Shown: positions 24,105 to 32,699 of the stretch, piece by piece | Numbering within the stretch: the first letter of the stretch is position 1 | Layout: each line of letters starts with the position of its first letter | NCBI RefSeq assembly: GCF_040515995.1 | Contig: NZ_CP159485.1 | Coordinates: 868,001 to 932,000, forward strand | DNA length: 64,000 nucleotides | From: Proteinivorax hydrogeniformans | GTDB lineage: Bacteria > Bacillota > Proteinivoracia > Proteinivoracales > Proteinivoracaceae | Direction of reading: 5' to 3' | The notes under the pieces: model-generated | The model's input: only the letters and a program-made list of their open reading frames with translations | What the model was told of the DNA's origin: nothing | The model's database searches: none | Translations under genes and position numbers: made by a program

Positions 24105-25007
24105 TTGCAAAAGATACTACTTATTTATAACCCTGTAGCGGGAACAGCTACTTTTAAAGATAGGCTTGATGAATTTATAGAGTTACTGCAAAAGAAAAAC
24201 TTTGCTGTTACTGTTTATAGAACAAGAAAAGAGAAACATTGCGATCAGCTAGAATTTTTGTTAAGAGAAAATGAATTTTCGAAGGTGATAGTATCTGGTG
24301 GGGATGGGACTGTTAGCAAGGTCTTGCAGGCTATGCAGACTTCTTCTGGGAGTATTCCTTTAGCTATTTTGCCTTCAGGAACATCCAATGATTTTGCACG
24401 ACACATAGGTATGGGAGAGGACTTAGAGGCTAATGTTGAGATTATAACTCAGGGCGAAACCATTAATTTAGATGTGGGGCAGATAAATGATAATTATTTT
24501 ATCAATGTTGTTAGTATAGGCAGCTTACCTTCTATAGCTCACAAAACAGCTACTTTATACAAAAATAATTTGGGGGCGTTGGCATACTATCTTAAGGGAA
24601 TAGGTCAGGTGCCCGCCTTTAAACCGTTTGATGTGACGTTAGAGTTTAATGGTAAACAAGTTTCTCAAAAAGCCTTTTTGATTTTAGTGTTAAATAGTGG
24701 TTGCGCTGGTGGTTTTAAGAGGCTAGCACCAAAAGCATCGCTGAGCGATGGGCTTTTTGATATCTTATTAATAAAAGATTGTAACTTAGGAGATAAGTTA
24801 TCTCTTTTCTTAAAAGTTTTAAAAGGAGAGCATGATAGCGACCATAGATTAGAGTACTTTCAAACAGAGCGCGTTAAAATATCAGGAGATAAATCAGTGG
24901 ATACTGATGTAGATGGAGAGCAAGGACCGGATTTACCTATCGACATATCTTTTTGTAAAAAAGTGCCACTAATAGTTAATAAAAATAAAGAAGCTATGCC
25001 CAAATAG
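24105..25007 (+). CDS. Diacylglycerol-kinase-family lipid kinase (YegS/DgkB-like)
   Basis: This 300-aa cytosolic or peripheral kinase has the DAGK catalytic motif SGGDGTVSKV around residue 66 and LPSGTSNDFARHIGM around residue 93. A C-terminal beta region (GCAGGFKRLAPKASLSDGLFDI and DVDGE) follows. Such enzymes phosphorylate diacylglycerol or related lipids with ATP, recycling DAG produced by LTA or membrane turnover. The window has an LTA-synthase-like gene, which would generate DAG, but not nearby. The start is TTG behind AAGGAGGGG. The last codons are part of a terminator stem. Confidence 0.9.
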   Translation: MQKILLIYNPVAGTATFKDRLDEFIELLQKKNFAVTVYRTRKEKHCDQLEFLLRENEFSKVIVSGGDGTVSKVLQAMQTSSGSIPLAILPSGTSNDFARHIGMGEDLEANVEIITQGETINLDVGQINDNYFINVVSIGSLPSIAHKTATLYKNNLGALAYYLKGIGQVPAFKPFDVTLEFNGKQVSQKAFLILVLNSGCAGGFKRLAPKASLSDGLFDILLIKDCNLGDKLSLFLKVLKGEHDSDHRLEYFQTERVKISGDKSVDTDVDGEQGPDLPIDISFCKKVPLIVNKNKEAMPK

Positions 25008-25023
25008 GGGTATAGCTTCTTTT
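24987..25023. terminator. Bidirectional terminator over a stop codon
   Basis: AAAGAAGCTATGCCC pairs with GGTATAGCTTCTTTT around a short loop. It contains the stop codon of the lipid kinase gene and sits directly before the Nudix stop on the other strand. Confidence 0.87.
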
Positions 25024-25025
25024 GG

Positions 25026-25655
25026 TTATAGGTTTTTTTCTGCCTTGATTTTATCTAAGACATCCTTAAATATTCTAGCAGTAAACCCCCAGATAACTTT
25101 ATCTTGATACTGATAAAAATAAATAGGGTAATCTCCATGACTCCAATTATAGTTTTTGTTCTTATCTACTAATTCATATGGAAAATCATTTTTTGGAAGA
25201 GGCTTTACGTCCATGACAGAAAGCTGTGGTGTAAGTCTTAAAGCTTCATTTAACTCAATTGTGAAAACGGAGCTGACTTCATCTTTGTTTATATTAAGAG
25301 TTTGAGGATTTTTATATATTAATGCTAAAAAAGGGTATAAAACAGTGTTATATGGGCTAGCTAAAAAATCAAGCTGTCCCACTACTTTTACGTCTTTTTT
25401 ATCAAGGCCTAACTCCTCACAAGTCTCACGGATTGCCCCTTCCTTTATGGTCTCTTTTAGCTCTAATGCTCCTCCAGGAAAACAAATTTGACCTGGCTGA
25501 CGACTTAAATTCATTGAACGTACCTGAAATAGAAATGACATCTTACCTTCCCAAACAAAAATAGGGACAACTATAGAAAACTCTTTTTTAGTATCTAAGG
25601 GCTTAGGGCGATTATCCAAAAAAGGGGCTACTACATTTGTTATATCAACCTTCAT
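25026..25655 (-). CDS. Nudix hydrolase, CoA pyrophosphatase type
   Basis: This 209-aa protein has the Nudix box: GGALELKETIKEGAIRETCEELGL from Gly through Glu-Glu-x-Gly. Just before it is the CoAse feature SRQPGQICFPGG, which marks the CoA-pyrophosphatase subgroup (NudL/YeaB). It would split CoA or oxidised CoA into ADP and phosphopantetheine. The C-terminal half has WGFTARIFKDVL as in relatives. The ATG is followed closely upstream by a good ribosome site (TAGGAGGTAACTA). It is monocistronic between two terminators. Confidence 0.9.
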   Translation of the reverse strand: MKVDITNVVAPFLDNRPKPLDTKKEFSIVVPIFVWEGKMSFLFQVRSMNLSRQPGQICFPGGALELKETIKEGAIRETCEELGLDKKDVKVVGQLDFLASPYNTVLYPFLALIYKNPQTLNINKDEVSSVFTIELNEALRLTPQLSVMDVKPLPKNDFPYELVDKNKNYNWSHGDYPIYFYQYQDKVIWGFTARIFKDVLDKIKAEKNL

Positions 25656-25740
25656 TTAGTTACCTCCTAGCTAAGTAGTTTTATAAGTAATATCTAAATT
25701 GTAGACTTAACTTAGCTATAAAGCAACCCAATTAAAAAAC

Positions 25741-25765
25741 AAAAAGGGCTGAATCAGCCCTTTTT
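25741..25765 (-). terminator. Terminator of the DUF1540 gene
   Basis: AAAAAGGGCTG and CAGCCCTTTTT are exact complements around three bases, seven bases after the stop codon on the minus strand, followed by more U's. Confidence 0.9.
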
Positions 25766-25772
25766 ACAGTTA

Positions 25773-26027
25773 CTACAGCTTGTTAACACCATCTCTAGTA
25801 GGGTCTTCTTTTGCCACAAATGTTTTACATGCAGTTTCCATACAAGTGTTACATGGACTTTCTGGGAACTGTTCAGAGGTGGTGGCATCCATTGTATCAG
25901 GCATCTTATGGGCAATGGGGTCTGAACATACCATTATTTTTTCAGCTGCACATTTATGCCCAGATTGATAGTAGTGACAGTTACTTACTGCACAATAGAT
26001 TTCTTGTTTTCCGCCTTGTTGTGCCAT
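25773..26027 (-). CDS. DUF1540 cysteine-rich protein
   Basis: This 84-aa protein carries the DUF1540 pattern: IYCAVSNCHYYQSGHKCAAEKIMVC, with four spaced Cys that probably bind a metal. A second Cys cluster, CNTCMETACKTF, follows near the C-terminus. Small DUF1540 proteins are common in clostridia and their role is unknown, though a small metal-binding function is often inferred. The start is the ATG at 26027, eight bases after AGGAGG; an ATG two codons earlier lies too close to that site. Confidence 0.85.
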   Translation of the reverse strand: MAQQGGKQEIYCAVSNCHYYQSGHKCAAEKIMVCSDPIAHKMPDTMDATTSEQFPESPCNTCMETACKTFVAKEDPTRDGVNKL

Positions 26028-26224
26028 AAACATAACCTCCTTAATATTAGTGTTTCATTTTATAGTATTTAAAAAAGCAGTAGAAATTAAACTGGGATAT
26101 TTTAAAAGAGATTAACCTAAAAATTTATTAAATTTAGAATTTTTTAGCAGGAAATAAATATGTATTGTAGAAATAGGATAATAGGCTATTAAGCCTTAAA
26201 TTAAATTGAGGAGTTGATTTTTTA

Positions 26225-27415
26225 ATGAACACAGAGCAACTTTTAAAGGTTACAGATCAGTATACCGCCCCTAACTATCTTCCTTTACCTATAGTCATTT
26301 CAGAGGCTGAAGGAGTTTGGGTCAAGGATCCTGAGGGCAATAAGTATATGGATATGTTAAGCTCTTATTCAGCTCTAAACCAAGGACACAGACATCCCAA
26401 AATTATTAACGCGGTAAAAGAACAACTAGACAAGGTAACTCTTACTTCAAGAGCTTTTCAAAATGAAAAACTAGGACTTCTTTCCAAACAGCTATGCGAC
26501 CTTACCAAAAAAGAAAAAGCGTTAATTATGAATACAGGTGCAGAAGCTGTGGAAACAGCTATAAAGTGTGCACGAAGATGGGCTTATCAAGTCAAAGGCA
26601 TCCCTGAAAATAAAGCAGAAATTATAGTTATGAGTGGAAACTTCCATGGTAGAACTGTCACAGTAGTTTCATTTAGCTCTAACGAAAGTTATCACAAAGG
26701 TTTTGGGCCACTTACTCCAGGCTTCAAAATAGTACCTTACGGCGATATAGATGCGTTAAAAGATGCTATAAATCCAAACACCGCAGCTCTACTGATGGAG
26801 CCAGTTCAAGGAGAGGCAGGAGTTATTATCCCACCAGAGGGTTATCTAAAAGAGGCTTACGACACATGCAAAAAAAATGACGTTTTATTTATGGCCGACG
26901 AGATCCAAAGTGGATTTGGTAGAACTGGTAAGCTTTTCGCCTGTGATTGGGAGGATGTTGACCCTGACATTTATATAATGGGAAAAGCCTTAGGCGGAGG
27001 AGTGATCCCTGTTTCTGCAATCACAGGAAACTCTGAACTTTTAAACTTGTTCAACCCAGGTTCTCATGGCTCAACTTTTGGAGGTAACCCATTAGGTTGT
27101 GCATGTGCCATGGCTGCAGTTGATGTGTTGATAGAAGAAAATTTAGTCCAACGCTCTTTAGATCTTGGTGAATACTTAAAGTCAGAACTTAAAAAAATTA
27201 ACAACGAAGAAATAGTAGAAGTTCGAGGAAAAGGATTATTTATTGGCTTAGAGCTAAATGGACCTGCTAGGCCTTACTGCGAAAAGTTAAAAGAAGCAGG
27301 CATCTTGTGTAAAGAAACCCACGAAAATGTTATTAGGTTCGCCCCACCTTTAATTATCAGTAAAGATGAACTTGATTGGGCCATAGAAAAGGTTAAAATT
27401 GTTTTAGAAGGTTAA
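26225..27415 (+). CDS. rocD: Ornithine--oxo-acid aminotransferase
   Basis: This 396-aa PLP enzyme of aminotransferase class III converts ornithine and 2-oxoglutarate to glutamate semialdehyde and glutamate, as in arginine or proline metabolism. Signatures include [56 protein letters not shown] and the lysine motif [13 protein letters not shown]. Length and order fit RocD closely. It is the only arginine-catabolism gene here, so it stands alone between terminators rather than in a roc operon. The ATG is behind a TTGAGGAG ribosome site. No sigma-54 -24/-12 promoter was seen. Confidence 0.94.
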   Translation: MNTEQLLKVTDQYTAPNYLPLPIVISEAEGVWVKDPEGNKYMDMLSSYSALNQGHRHPKIINAVKEQLDKVTLTSRAFQNEKLGLLSKQLCDLTKKEKALIMNTGAEAVETAIKCARRWAYQVKGIPENKAEIIVMSGNFHGRTVTVVSFSSNESYHKGFGPLTPGFKIVPYGDIDALKDAINPNTAALLMEPVQGEAGVIIPPEGYLKEAYDTCKKNDVLFMADEIQSGFGRTGKLFACDWEDVDPDIYIMGKALGGGVIPVSAITGNSELLNLFNPGSHGSTFGGNPLGCACAMAAVDVLIEENLVQRSLDLGEYLKSELKKINNEEIVEVRGKGLFIGLELNGPARPYCEKLKEAGILCKETHENVIRFAPPLIISKDELDWAIEKVKIVLEG

Positions 27416-27417
27416 AA

Positions 27418-27464
27418 TAAAAAACAGTTTCTCCAGCTAAGAGTTAGCGGGGAAACTGTTTTTA
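27418..27464. terminator. Bidirectional terminator
   Basis: AAAACAGTTTC and CCAGCTAA pair with their complements (one mismatch) around a short loop, with A and T runs. It lies between rocD (+) and the GGDEF gene (-). Confidence 0.87.
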
Positions 27465-28313
27465 AATTGAGGAAGATACCTTATTCTTGCCGGATTCTTT
27501 TCCGGAATACAAAGCGATATCAGCCTTATTTAGTAAGGCTTCTGTTTTTTTCTCTATAGATAGATTAGTGGGGACTTGGTCTAAGGACGCCGCGCCAATA
27601 GTTACAGAAATACTGATTAGCCTATTATTACTTTGAAAACGAAGATGGCTTATCTCTTTGCGAAGCTTTTCAGCAACTTTTGTAGCATTTATTAAATTAG
27701 TATTTGGAAGCAAAACTACAAACTCTTCCCCTCCAAATCGAGCTGTCATATCACTACGTCTTAAAGAGGTATTTAAAATACTGGCAACTTCTGCAATTAC
27801 TGTATCTCCAAACAGATGTCCATGTGTATCATTTATCTGCTTAAAATCGTCTATATCAATGGCTAGCAGGCTTAAAGGTAGTTCTGTCCTTTCACTTTGG
27901 TTAATTTGTGCTTGCATAGAGAGGTCTAACATTCTTCTATTAGAAAGACCAGTAAGATGATCTTGAAAGGATAGTTTTTCCATTTCTGCCTTATGTCTGT
28001 CTATCTCGTTTAACATCTTATTAAAGGAAATTGCTAACGAGTTAAAATACCCATTTTCGTTGATTGTTAAATCAGCATAACTTCCTTTGGCAACTTGCTG
28101 AGATGCTTTATAAATTTCTGTTAGCGAAATATATATTTTCCCTAATATCAAAACAAGATATACAGATATTAAAGCTATGTTAATGGTTATATGTAGTATT
28201 AAGTTTATGTTTAAGTAAAGTAGCATGTAAAAGTTTGTAACTAATGCAAAAGGGAATAAACCAAGAATAATGATAAAAAGCCGAATTTTAAAGAAATTAC
28301 CCATATCTTTCAT
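27462..28313 (-). CDS. Membrane-bound diguanylate cyclase (GGDEF domain)
   Basis: This 283-aa protein has two N-terminal membrane helices (about residues 8-30 and 35-60), a HAMP-like linker (to about 115) and a GGDEF domain. The domain has DHLTGLSNRR, DIDDFKQINDTHGH and the catalytic RFGGEEFVVLLPN (GGEEF variant, active). It makes cyclic di-GMP from two GTP at the membrane. There is no obvious inhibitory I-site RxxD directly before GGEEF: the residues there are RRSDMTARF, which does contain an RxxD. The ATG has GAGGAGGAAA close upstream; the second Met at codon 4 is an alternative. Confidence 0.92.
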   Translation of the reverse strand: MKDMGNFFKIRLFIIILGLFPFALVTNFYMLLYLNINLILHITINIALISVYLVLILGKIYISLTEIYKASQQVAKGSYADLTINENGYFNSLAISFNKMLNEIDRHKAEMEKLSFQDHLTGLSNRRMLDLSMQAQINQSERTELPLSLLAIDIDDFKQINDTHGHLFGDTVIAEVASILNTSLRRSDMTARFGGEEFVVLLPNTNLINATKVAEKLRKEISHLRFQSNNRLISISVTIGAASLDQVPTNLSIEKKTEALLNKADIALYSGKESGKNKVSSSI

Positions 28314-28324
28314 TTTCCTCCTCT

Positions 28325-28362
28325 AAAAAAACTAACCTTGTTAATATTAAGGTTAGTTTTTT
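28325..28362 (-). terminator. Terminator of the TPR-protein gene
   Basis: AAAAAAACTAACCTT pairs with its complement around GTTAATATT, with U-runs on both sides. It lies between the TPR and GGDEF genes on the minus strand, so those two are transcribed separately. Confidence 0.88.
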
Positions 28363-28375
28363 TATTATAACATAA

Positions 28376-29251
28376 TTATTGGGTATTATCTTTATTTTTA
28401 ATTTCCATTAGCATCTTATTTATATGGATTCTATAATGAGGATGTTTTATTTTATCTAAAGCTTGTTCTAAAACTTCTCGGGCTTTATCATACAAATTAT
28501 TGTTGATATAAAGCTTAGCTAAAGCAGTGTAAGCAGGCAAATAACTTCTGTTTCTATCTAGCACCTTCTTAAATGTCTGCTCACAGTCATCGAAGCGATT
28601 TAGTTTTTGGTATGTTCTTGCTAAACTAAACCACAACTCTGGGGTATTCGGTTTTTGTTGTATAGCTTTGTGGTAATAAAGTGCTGCGTTATCATAGTCC
28701 TTTAGTTTATATAAAACATCAGCTTTTAAAGTAATATAATAATTATCAGAGTGGTTAGTTTTTAATATTTTATCCAACTCTGTATTTGCTTTATTGTACT
28801 CGCCTATGTTAATTAAGCTATAAGTTTTATGTCCCATAACTTTAAGGTTGTCACTTTCCTTTAGATATTTATTACATAATCCTATTGCTAACTGATATCT
28901 TTTGCTCAAATTAAGATATACTATTGCTTTTTCCATTTTGTTTAATGATGGTGAAACTTTATAACTTAACCATAGATATAAAAGAATTATGTTAAACTGC
29001 ATATCCATAGGCAAGCTAAACCTTAACTGCCTAAACTTAGGAAACTGACTAAATAAAATTAACACAAAAAATCCACCACTTAAATATTGTAAAAGCGTTG
29101 AATCTAGTTCTGAAGCAAAATAATAGATTAAGAAGAAAACCAATATATTTACATTTATAGATATCCAGTGAAGCCACATTAGTTTAACTTTTTTTCTGTT
29201 AACTAAAAGGAATATCAAATTTACTAATGCTACAATTATAAGTTCTATCAT
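28376..29251 (-). CDS. Membrane-anchored TPR protein
   Basis: This 291-aa protein has three or so N-terminal hydrophobic segments (residues 1-18, 28-48 and 57-70) and then tetratricopeptide repeats (about 100-285). TPR marks include ALYYHKAIQQKPNTPELWFSLARTYQKL and AYTALAKLYINNNLYDKAREVL. TPRs make protein-protein scaffolds; the partner is unknown. It has its own promoter (29273-29302) and terminator, so it is monocistronic. I do not assign a function. Confidence 0.83.
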   Translation of the reverse strand: MIELIIVALVNLIFLLVNRKKVKLMWLHWISINVNILVFFLIYYFASELDSTLLQYLSGGFFVLILFSQFPKFRQLRFSLPMDMQFNIILLYLWLSYKVSPSLNKMEKAIVYLNLSKRYQLAIGLCNKYLKESDNLKVMGHKTYSLINIGEYNKANTELDKILKTNHSDNYYITLKADVLYKLKDYDNAALYYHKAIQQKPNTPELWFSLARTYQKLNRFDDCEQTFKKVLDRNRSYLPAYTALAKLYINNNLYDKAREVLEQALDKIKHPHYRIHINKMLMEIKNKDNTQ

Positions 29252-29272
29252 GTTATAGCCCCCTTACTATAG

Positions 29273-29302
29273 ATTTTATTAGGTAACAGTGCATTTTGTC
29301 AA
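29273..29302 (-). promoter_or_regulatory. Sigma-A promoter of the TPR gene
   Basis: On the minus strand a perfect TTGACA (29297-29302) and TAAAAT (29273-29278) are spaced by 18 bp, about 20 bp before the ATG. Confidence 0.7.
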
Positions 29303-29307
29303 CAAAA

Positions 29308-29337
29308 TAAAGGAACCGTTTCTAAAAAACAGTTCCT
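29308..29337 (-). terminator. Terminator of the PIG-L gene
   Basis: AGGAAC, mismatch, GTTT and their complements form a stem immediately around the stop codon region of the PIG-L gene, followed on the minus strand by TTTATTTTG. Confidence 0.7.
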
Positions 29338-30154
29338 AGTAAGGGAATGAGTGTATATTATGAAATGCTCGAAAGCTTTCTCCCAAGCTTATGCTACTAT
29401 TAGATGCACTTAAACGTGCCATTTTGTAAATGCTTTTTGTATAAAAATTTCGATAAACAGGGACATTTACCTTTTGATATAGGTAGGCCCTTGTTTTATC
29501 TTCGATGGTCTCCTCGATATCCACCAAAATAGTATTTTTTCTGCTGCCATATAGATATAATTTAGTGTTATCGCCTATGTCAGAGGCTAGCTGCAATGCT
29601 GATTTTCCAACTGTCATGTGATCTGGGTGTGATGCAGCCCTTAGTGGAAAGTGAGGATCAAAGGTTATAACAAGATCAGGATTTATTTCATGCCAGATAT
29701 TCCTTAAATCTAGCATCAGTTGTGTTTGATCAACATTAAACTGGGGGTAATGTAAAAACCTCAGGTCTCCGTAGCCTAGTTGTTTTTGTGATCTAATTTG
29801 GGTATCCCTACGCTGGGAGCCATAATTAACTAGCTGAGCCCCTTTTTCCCCTTCGCAAACATCTACCACTGTAACATATATACCTTGGTTGACTAGTTTT
29901 TTTATAGTGCCACCGGCGAAAAAAATAAAGTCGTCTGGATGGGGTGAAATGACTAAAGCGTTTTTGACATCTTCAAACATAATTTTAGAAGCCTGATGAG
30001 CCAAATCTGGGTCCATAGGCTTTACGCTTTTGCGAAAGTTGTTATATGCAACATATCCGGCCAAACTAAGAGTTGCTCCCACTCCTAACCCTACTAGAAT
30101 CCCTTTATTTTTGGTTAAACGGGATAACTTAAAATGACTTGGCTTTTTAAACAT
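29336..30154 (-). CDS. PIG-L/LmbE-family deacetylase
   Basis: This 272-aa protein has an N-terminal segment (about 18-36, ILVGLGVGATLSLAGYVAY) that anchors it in the membrane. The PIG-L domain has the zinc motif SPHPDDFIFFAGGT (HPDD) and the later HPDHMTVG. PIG-L enzymes remove N-acetyl groups from GlcNAc-containing glycans or thiols (for example in bacillithiol or GPI synthesis). The substrate here is unknown; membrane anchoring suggests a glycan or glycolipid. It diverges from the ECF sigma gene across 178 bp. Confidence 0.87.
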   Translation of the reverse strand: MFKKPSHFKLSRLTKNKGILVGLGVGATLSLAGYVAYNNFRKSVKPMDPDLAHQASKIMFEDVKNALVISPHPDDFIFFAGGTIKKLVNQGIYVTVVDVCEGEKGAQLVNYGSQRRDTQIRSQKQLGYGDLRFLHYPQFNVDQTQLMLDLRNIWHEINPDLVITFDPHFPLRAASHPDHMTVGKSALQLASDIGDNTKLYLYGSRKNTILVDIEETIEDKTRAYLYQKVNVPVYRNFYTKSIYKMARLSASNSSISLGESFRAFHNIHSFPY

Positions 30155-30276
30155 TTTATCACCTACCTTTTCATTAGTAGGTTTTGTGTAAAAGCATATT
30201 GATATACTTTTTTTATCTTTTAATTTATCTAGAAATCAGGAAAATTTTGTGATATTCTAAAATAAAGTTCTAAAAG

Positions 30277-30302
30277 TGAAACTTTTTTAGTTTTTTTACG
30301 TC
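30277..30302 (+). promoter_or_regulatory. ECF-sigma-type promoter of the sigma operon
   Basis: TGAAAC (30277-30282) and CGTC (30299-30302) are spaced by 16 bp and followed by TATATAAT. This fits ECF sigma promoters and suggests the sigma factor reads its own gene. Position 30331 onward is the coding start, so the leader would be about 20-25 nt. Confidence 0.75.
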
Positions 30303-30332
30303 TATATAATTGAAGGCAGGGAGGGAGAATGC

Positions 30333-30902
30333 TTGGAGGATCACATTTTAATTACTAGGTTTATGCATGGAGAACGGTCTGCCTTCATTGAGGTTTATGA
30401 AATGTACTTTCAAGATGTCTATAATTTTACTGCCTACTCTATCGGAGTAACCTCCTGTGAAGATGTAACTCAAGAAGTCTTTTTAAAAGTATATCGAAAA
30501 ATGGAATCATTTAAAGGGAAAAGCAGTATCAAAAGTTGGATTTTTAACATAGCTAGAAGAACGACTTATGACTATCACAGAAAGCACAAAAAGTGCTTAA
30601 ATGTAGATGACTACTACAATAAATTGATAACAACAATAACACCTGAAGATGTTTTTGAGTATAAGGAGGATTTAGAAGATGTTTTGCGAATGCTAGGGTC
30701 CTTAAAGCACGAGCAAAGAACGGCTATACTTTTAAGAAGATTACACGGTTTTAGCATTAAAGAAACTGCACGCATTATGGGTGTGAAAGAAAGTAAAGTG
30801 AAAACCCTACTTCATAGAGGTATGAAAAATCTAGATAAAGAAGTAGCAAAGAAAATTTCCTTAGAATGTTCTCCAAAGGGGGGAGTGAGCAAGTATGAAT
30901 AA
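30333..30902 (+). CDS. ECF-family RNA polymerase sigma factor
   Basis: This 189-aa sigma factor has region 2 (about residues 8-75: VYEMYFQDVYNFTAYSI, EDVTQEVFLKVYRKM, SWIFNIARRTTYDYHRKHKK) and region 4 (about 115-165: LKHEQRTAILLRRLHGF, then SIKETARIMGVKESKVKTLL, then HRGMKNLDKEV). Regions 1.1 and 3 are absent, as in ECF sigmas, which direct transcription of envelope and stress genes. The start is TTG with GGGAGGGAG upstream; a nearby ATG at 30329 is out of frame. The 3' end overlaps the partner gene by eight bases, so translation is coupled. Confidence 0.93.
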   Translation: MEDHILITRFMHGERSAFIEVYEMYFQDVYNFTAYSIGVTSCEDVTQEVFLKVYRKMESFKGKSSIKSWIFNIARRTTYDYHRKHKKCLNVDDYYNKLITTITPEDVFEYKEDLEDVLRMLGSLKHEQRTAILLRRLHGFSIKETARIMGVKESKVKTLLHRGMKNLDKEVAKKISLECSPKGGVSKYE

Positions 30903-32364
30903 ATCAAAAAGAAATTATAATAAAATATCAGAGCTTCCCGATGTTGAAATTCCACTAGGAACAAAAGAAAGAATGTTAAATAACATACTAGAGGAAAATG
31001 ATAGATATGAATGCTCATTTTTTCAAAGAATCTTCACTCACCTCAAACCTATCGCTTTTGCTGCATCAATGATATTTTTACTGTTTTTTGTCAATTCTAC
31101 AGTAGGTATAATACCCCAAAGTGGTATGGATGAGTTTGAGGTAAATATAGCGTCTAATGTAGAGGGAGCAGAAGTGTTTTTAGATGGAGAAAAAATAGGT
31201 AAAACCCCATTATCATATACTATGGATAAGGAAGATAAAACCAGAAAATTAACTGTAAGAAAGTCTGGATACCTAATATGGCAGGGTCAATTTGACAGCA
31301 AAGGGCCACAAAGCTTTGTGCAAACCTTTCATTCATCGGATGAGTTTTCGCTATTAGCTAGTCAAAATTCTGTGGATATTGAAAGTGGACTAAAGCCTGC
31401 CAACCCAAATTTAGTAAAGCTGCAGTCTAATACTGATAAAACCTCTGTAATTTTAAATAATATGTGGGTTGGCGAAGCTCCCATAACCCTTGAATTAAAA
31501 GATGATTATATGAACAAAGTAGAGCTAATAGCCCCTGATAGAGAAAAAATCACTTTAACTTTAACCACAGGCGATGAACTAGAAATGGAGCATAATGATG
31601 TTGCGCAACTAAGGTACTCTGATCATGGTTATTCCATACAAGTCAACCTTGAAGATTTATGGATACCTAAACATTCAATTTGGGTCAATGAAAATATAGT
31701 GATAAACTTTCTAAAGAAAAACAATGAGTACAAAGCTCAGGCTATAGACTTAGCAGCACAAACAATTAATGACATACCGGTATCTGAGACATTAGACCAT
31801 GTTATTCAAAGAGATAATTATACTGCGATAGACGAGGCAAGTATTTTGTTTGAGCAGAACAACCAATCCCTTTTAAATATCTCTGAGTTTATAGAGGATA
31901 GAGTTAACATTCACGAGGGTAGTTTCTTTAGGGTACAAAAGGACAAAGAAATTATTATCAAAGATGCAGTAAGCGGAAAAATTTATTCCGCTTTGGAAAA
32001 CAATAATTATAAAGTGTTAAACTCAGAAAGGGATGCTTTATATTTATGGTCAAAAGCAGAGCAGAAAATATTACTTTACTCCTTAAATGAAGATGATGTT
32101 AAAACATTTTCACTTAAAGGTTTTCCAGAGGAGTTAGACGGATTAACTAAAGTTCAACAGTATAAAGATATGTTGATTCTGTTAATTGGAGATGAAATGT
32201 ATTTTAAAGAGAACGGGGAATTTAGAAACCCTGAAGGTTTTAATAACATGAAACATTTCAGCTTAGATAAGAATGGGCAGCGACTTATAATTTTCATGAA
32301 AGAGAATTATATTAATATATGGGAGTATCATCTGGAAAAACAAAATTTCAAAAAACTTTACTAA
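30895..32364 (+). CDS. Putative transmembrane anti-sigma/sensor protein with PEGA domains
   Basis: This 489-aa protein is translationally coupled to the ECF sigma gene. It has a ~45-residue cytoplasmic N-terminus, one membrane helix (about residues 52-75, PIAFAASMIFLLFFVNSTVG), and a large extracytoplasmic region. That region begins with a PEGA domain (about 84-140: VNIASNVEGAEVFLDGEKIG and YLIWQGQF), then a second PEGA-like segment (about 170-220: ILNNMWVGEAPITLELK), then a long beta-rich part to the end. The N-terminus lacks the HxxxCxxC zinc anti-sigma motif, so anti-sigma action is inferred from gene order and topology. PEGA domains occur in surface proteins. Confidence 0.75.
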   Translation: MNKSKRNYNKISELPDVEIPLGTKERMLNNILEENDRYECSFFQRIFTHLKPIAFAASMIFLLFFVNSTVGIIPQSGMDEFEVNIASNVEGAEVFLDGEKIGKTPLSYTMDKEDKTRKLTVRKSGYLIWQGQFDSKGPQSFVQTFHSSDEFSLLASQNSVDIESGLKPANPNLVKLQSNTDKTSVILNNMWVGEAPITLELKDDYMNKVELIAPDREKITLTLTTGDELEMEHNDVAQLRYSDHGYSIQVNLEDLWIPKHSIWVNENIVINFLKKNNEYKAQAIDLAAQTINDIPVSETLDHVIQRDNYTAIDEASILFEQNNQSLLNISEFIEDRVNIHEGSFFRVQKDKEIIIKDAVSGKIYSALENNNYKVLNSERDALYLWSKAEQKILLYSLNEDDVKTFSLKGFPEELDGLTKVQQYKDMLILLIGDEMYFKENGEFRNPEGFNNMKHFSLDKNGQRLIIFMKENYINIWEYHLEKQNFKKLY

Positions 32365-32410
32365 TAAAGAAAGCCACGGGGCAACCTAACTAAAAAAGGG
32401 GGTTGTGTTT

Positions 32411-32647
32411 GTGGCTTTAATTTGTCCAGTTTGTAATGGCATTGAACAGGTAGTTAAGCCTTGTCCGACATGTAGAGAAGCTATGGACGAGGCCGGTAGT
32501 CTAAGTCAATTTTTAGATCCATATAGCCCTTATTTATCTGCGCATGAAGGAGATATAGGGGATGATTATAATACATGTACCCATTTATTTTTTTGTGAAA
32601 ACTGCGATACCGATAAAAGAGTGGAAGTTTCAAAAGTTAAGTGGTAG
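32411..32647 (+). CDS. Small zinc-ribbon protein (78 aa)
   Basis: This 78-aa cytosolic protein has two Cys pairs at the N-terminus (CPVC and CPTC, 12 residues apart) and CENC toward the C-terminus, with another Cys in NTCTHLF. This looks like a zinc-ribbon or treble-clef-like fold. The function is unknown. I set the start at the GTG at 32411, eight bases after AAAGGGGG; a GTG at 32405 is too close to it. The CDF metal-transporter gene begins 52 bp later, so the two may be read together; a metal link is inference only. Confidence 0.7.
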   Translation: MALICPVCNGIEQVVKPCPTCREAMDEAGSLSQFLDPYSPYLSAHEGDIGDDYNTCTHLFFCENCDTDKRVEVSKVKW

Positions 32648-32699
32648 TTTACGGGAAATACTGTTAAAAGTATGGTAATATTAGTTAGAGGTGAAATTA

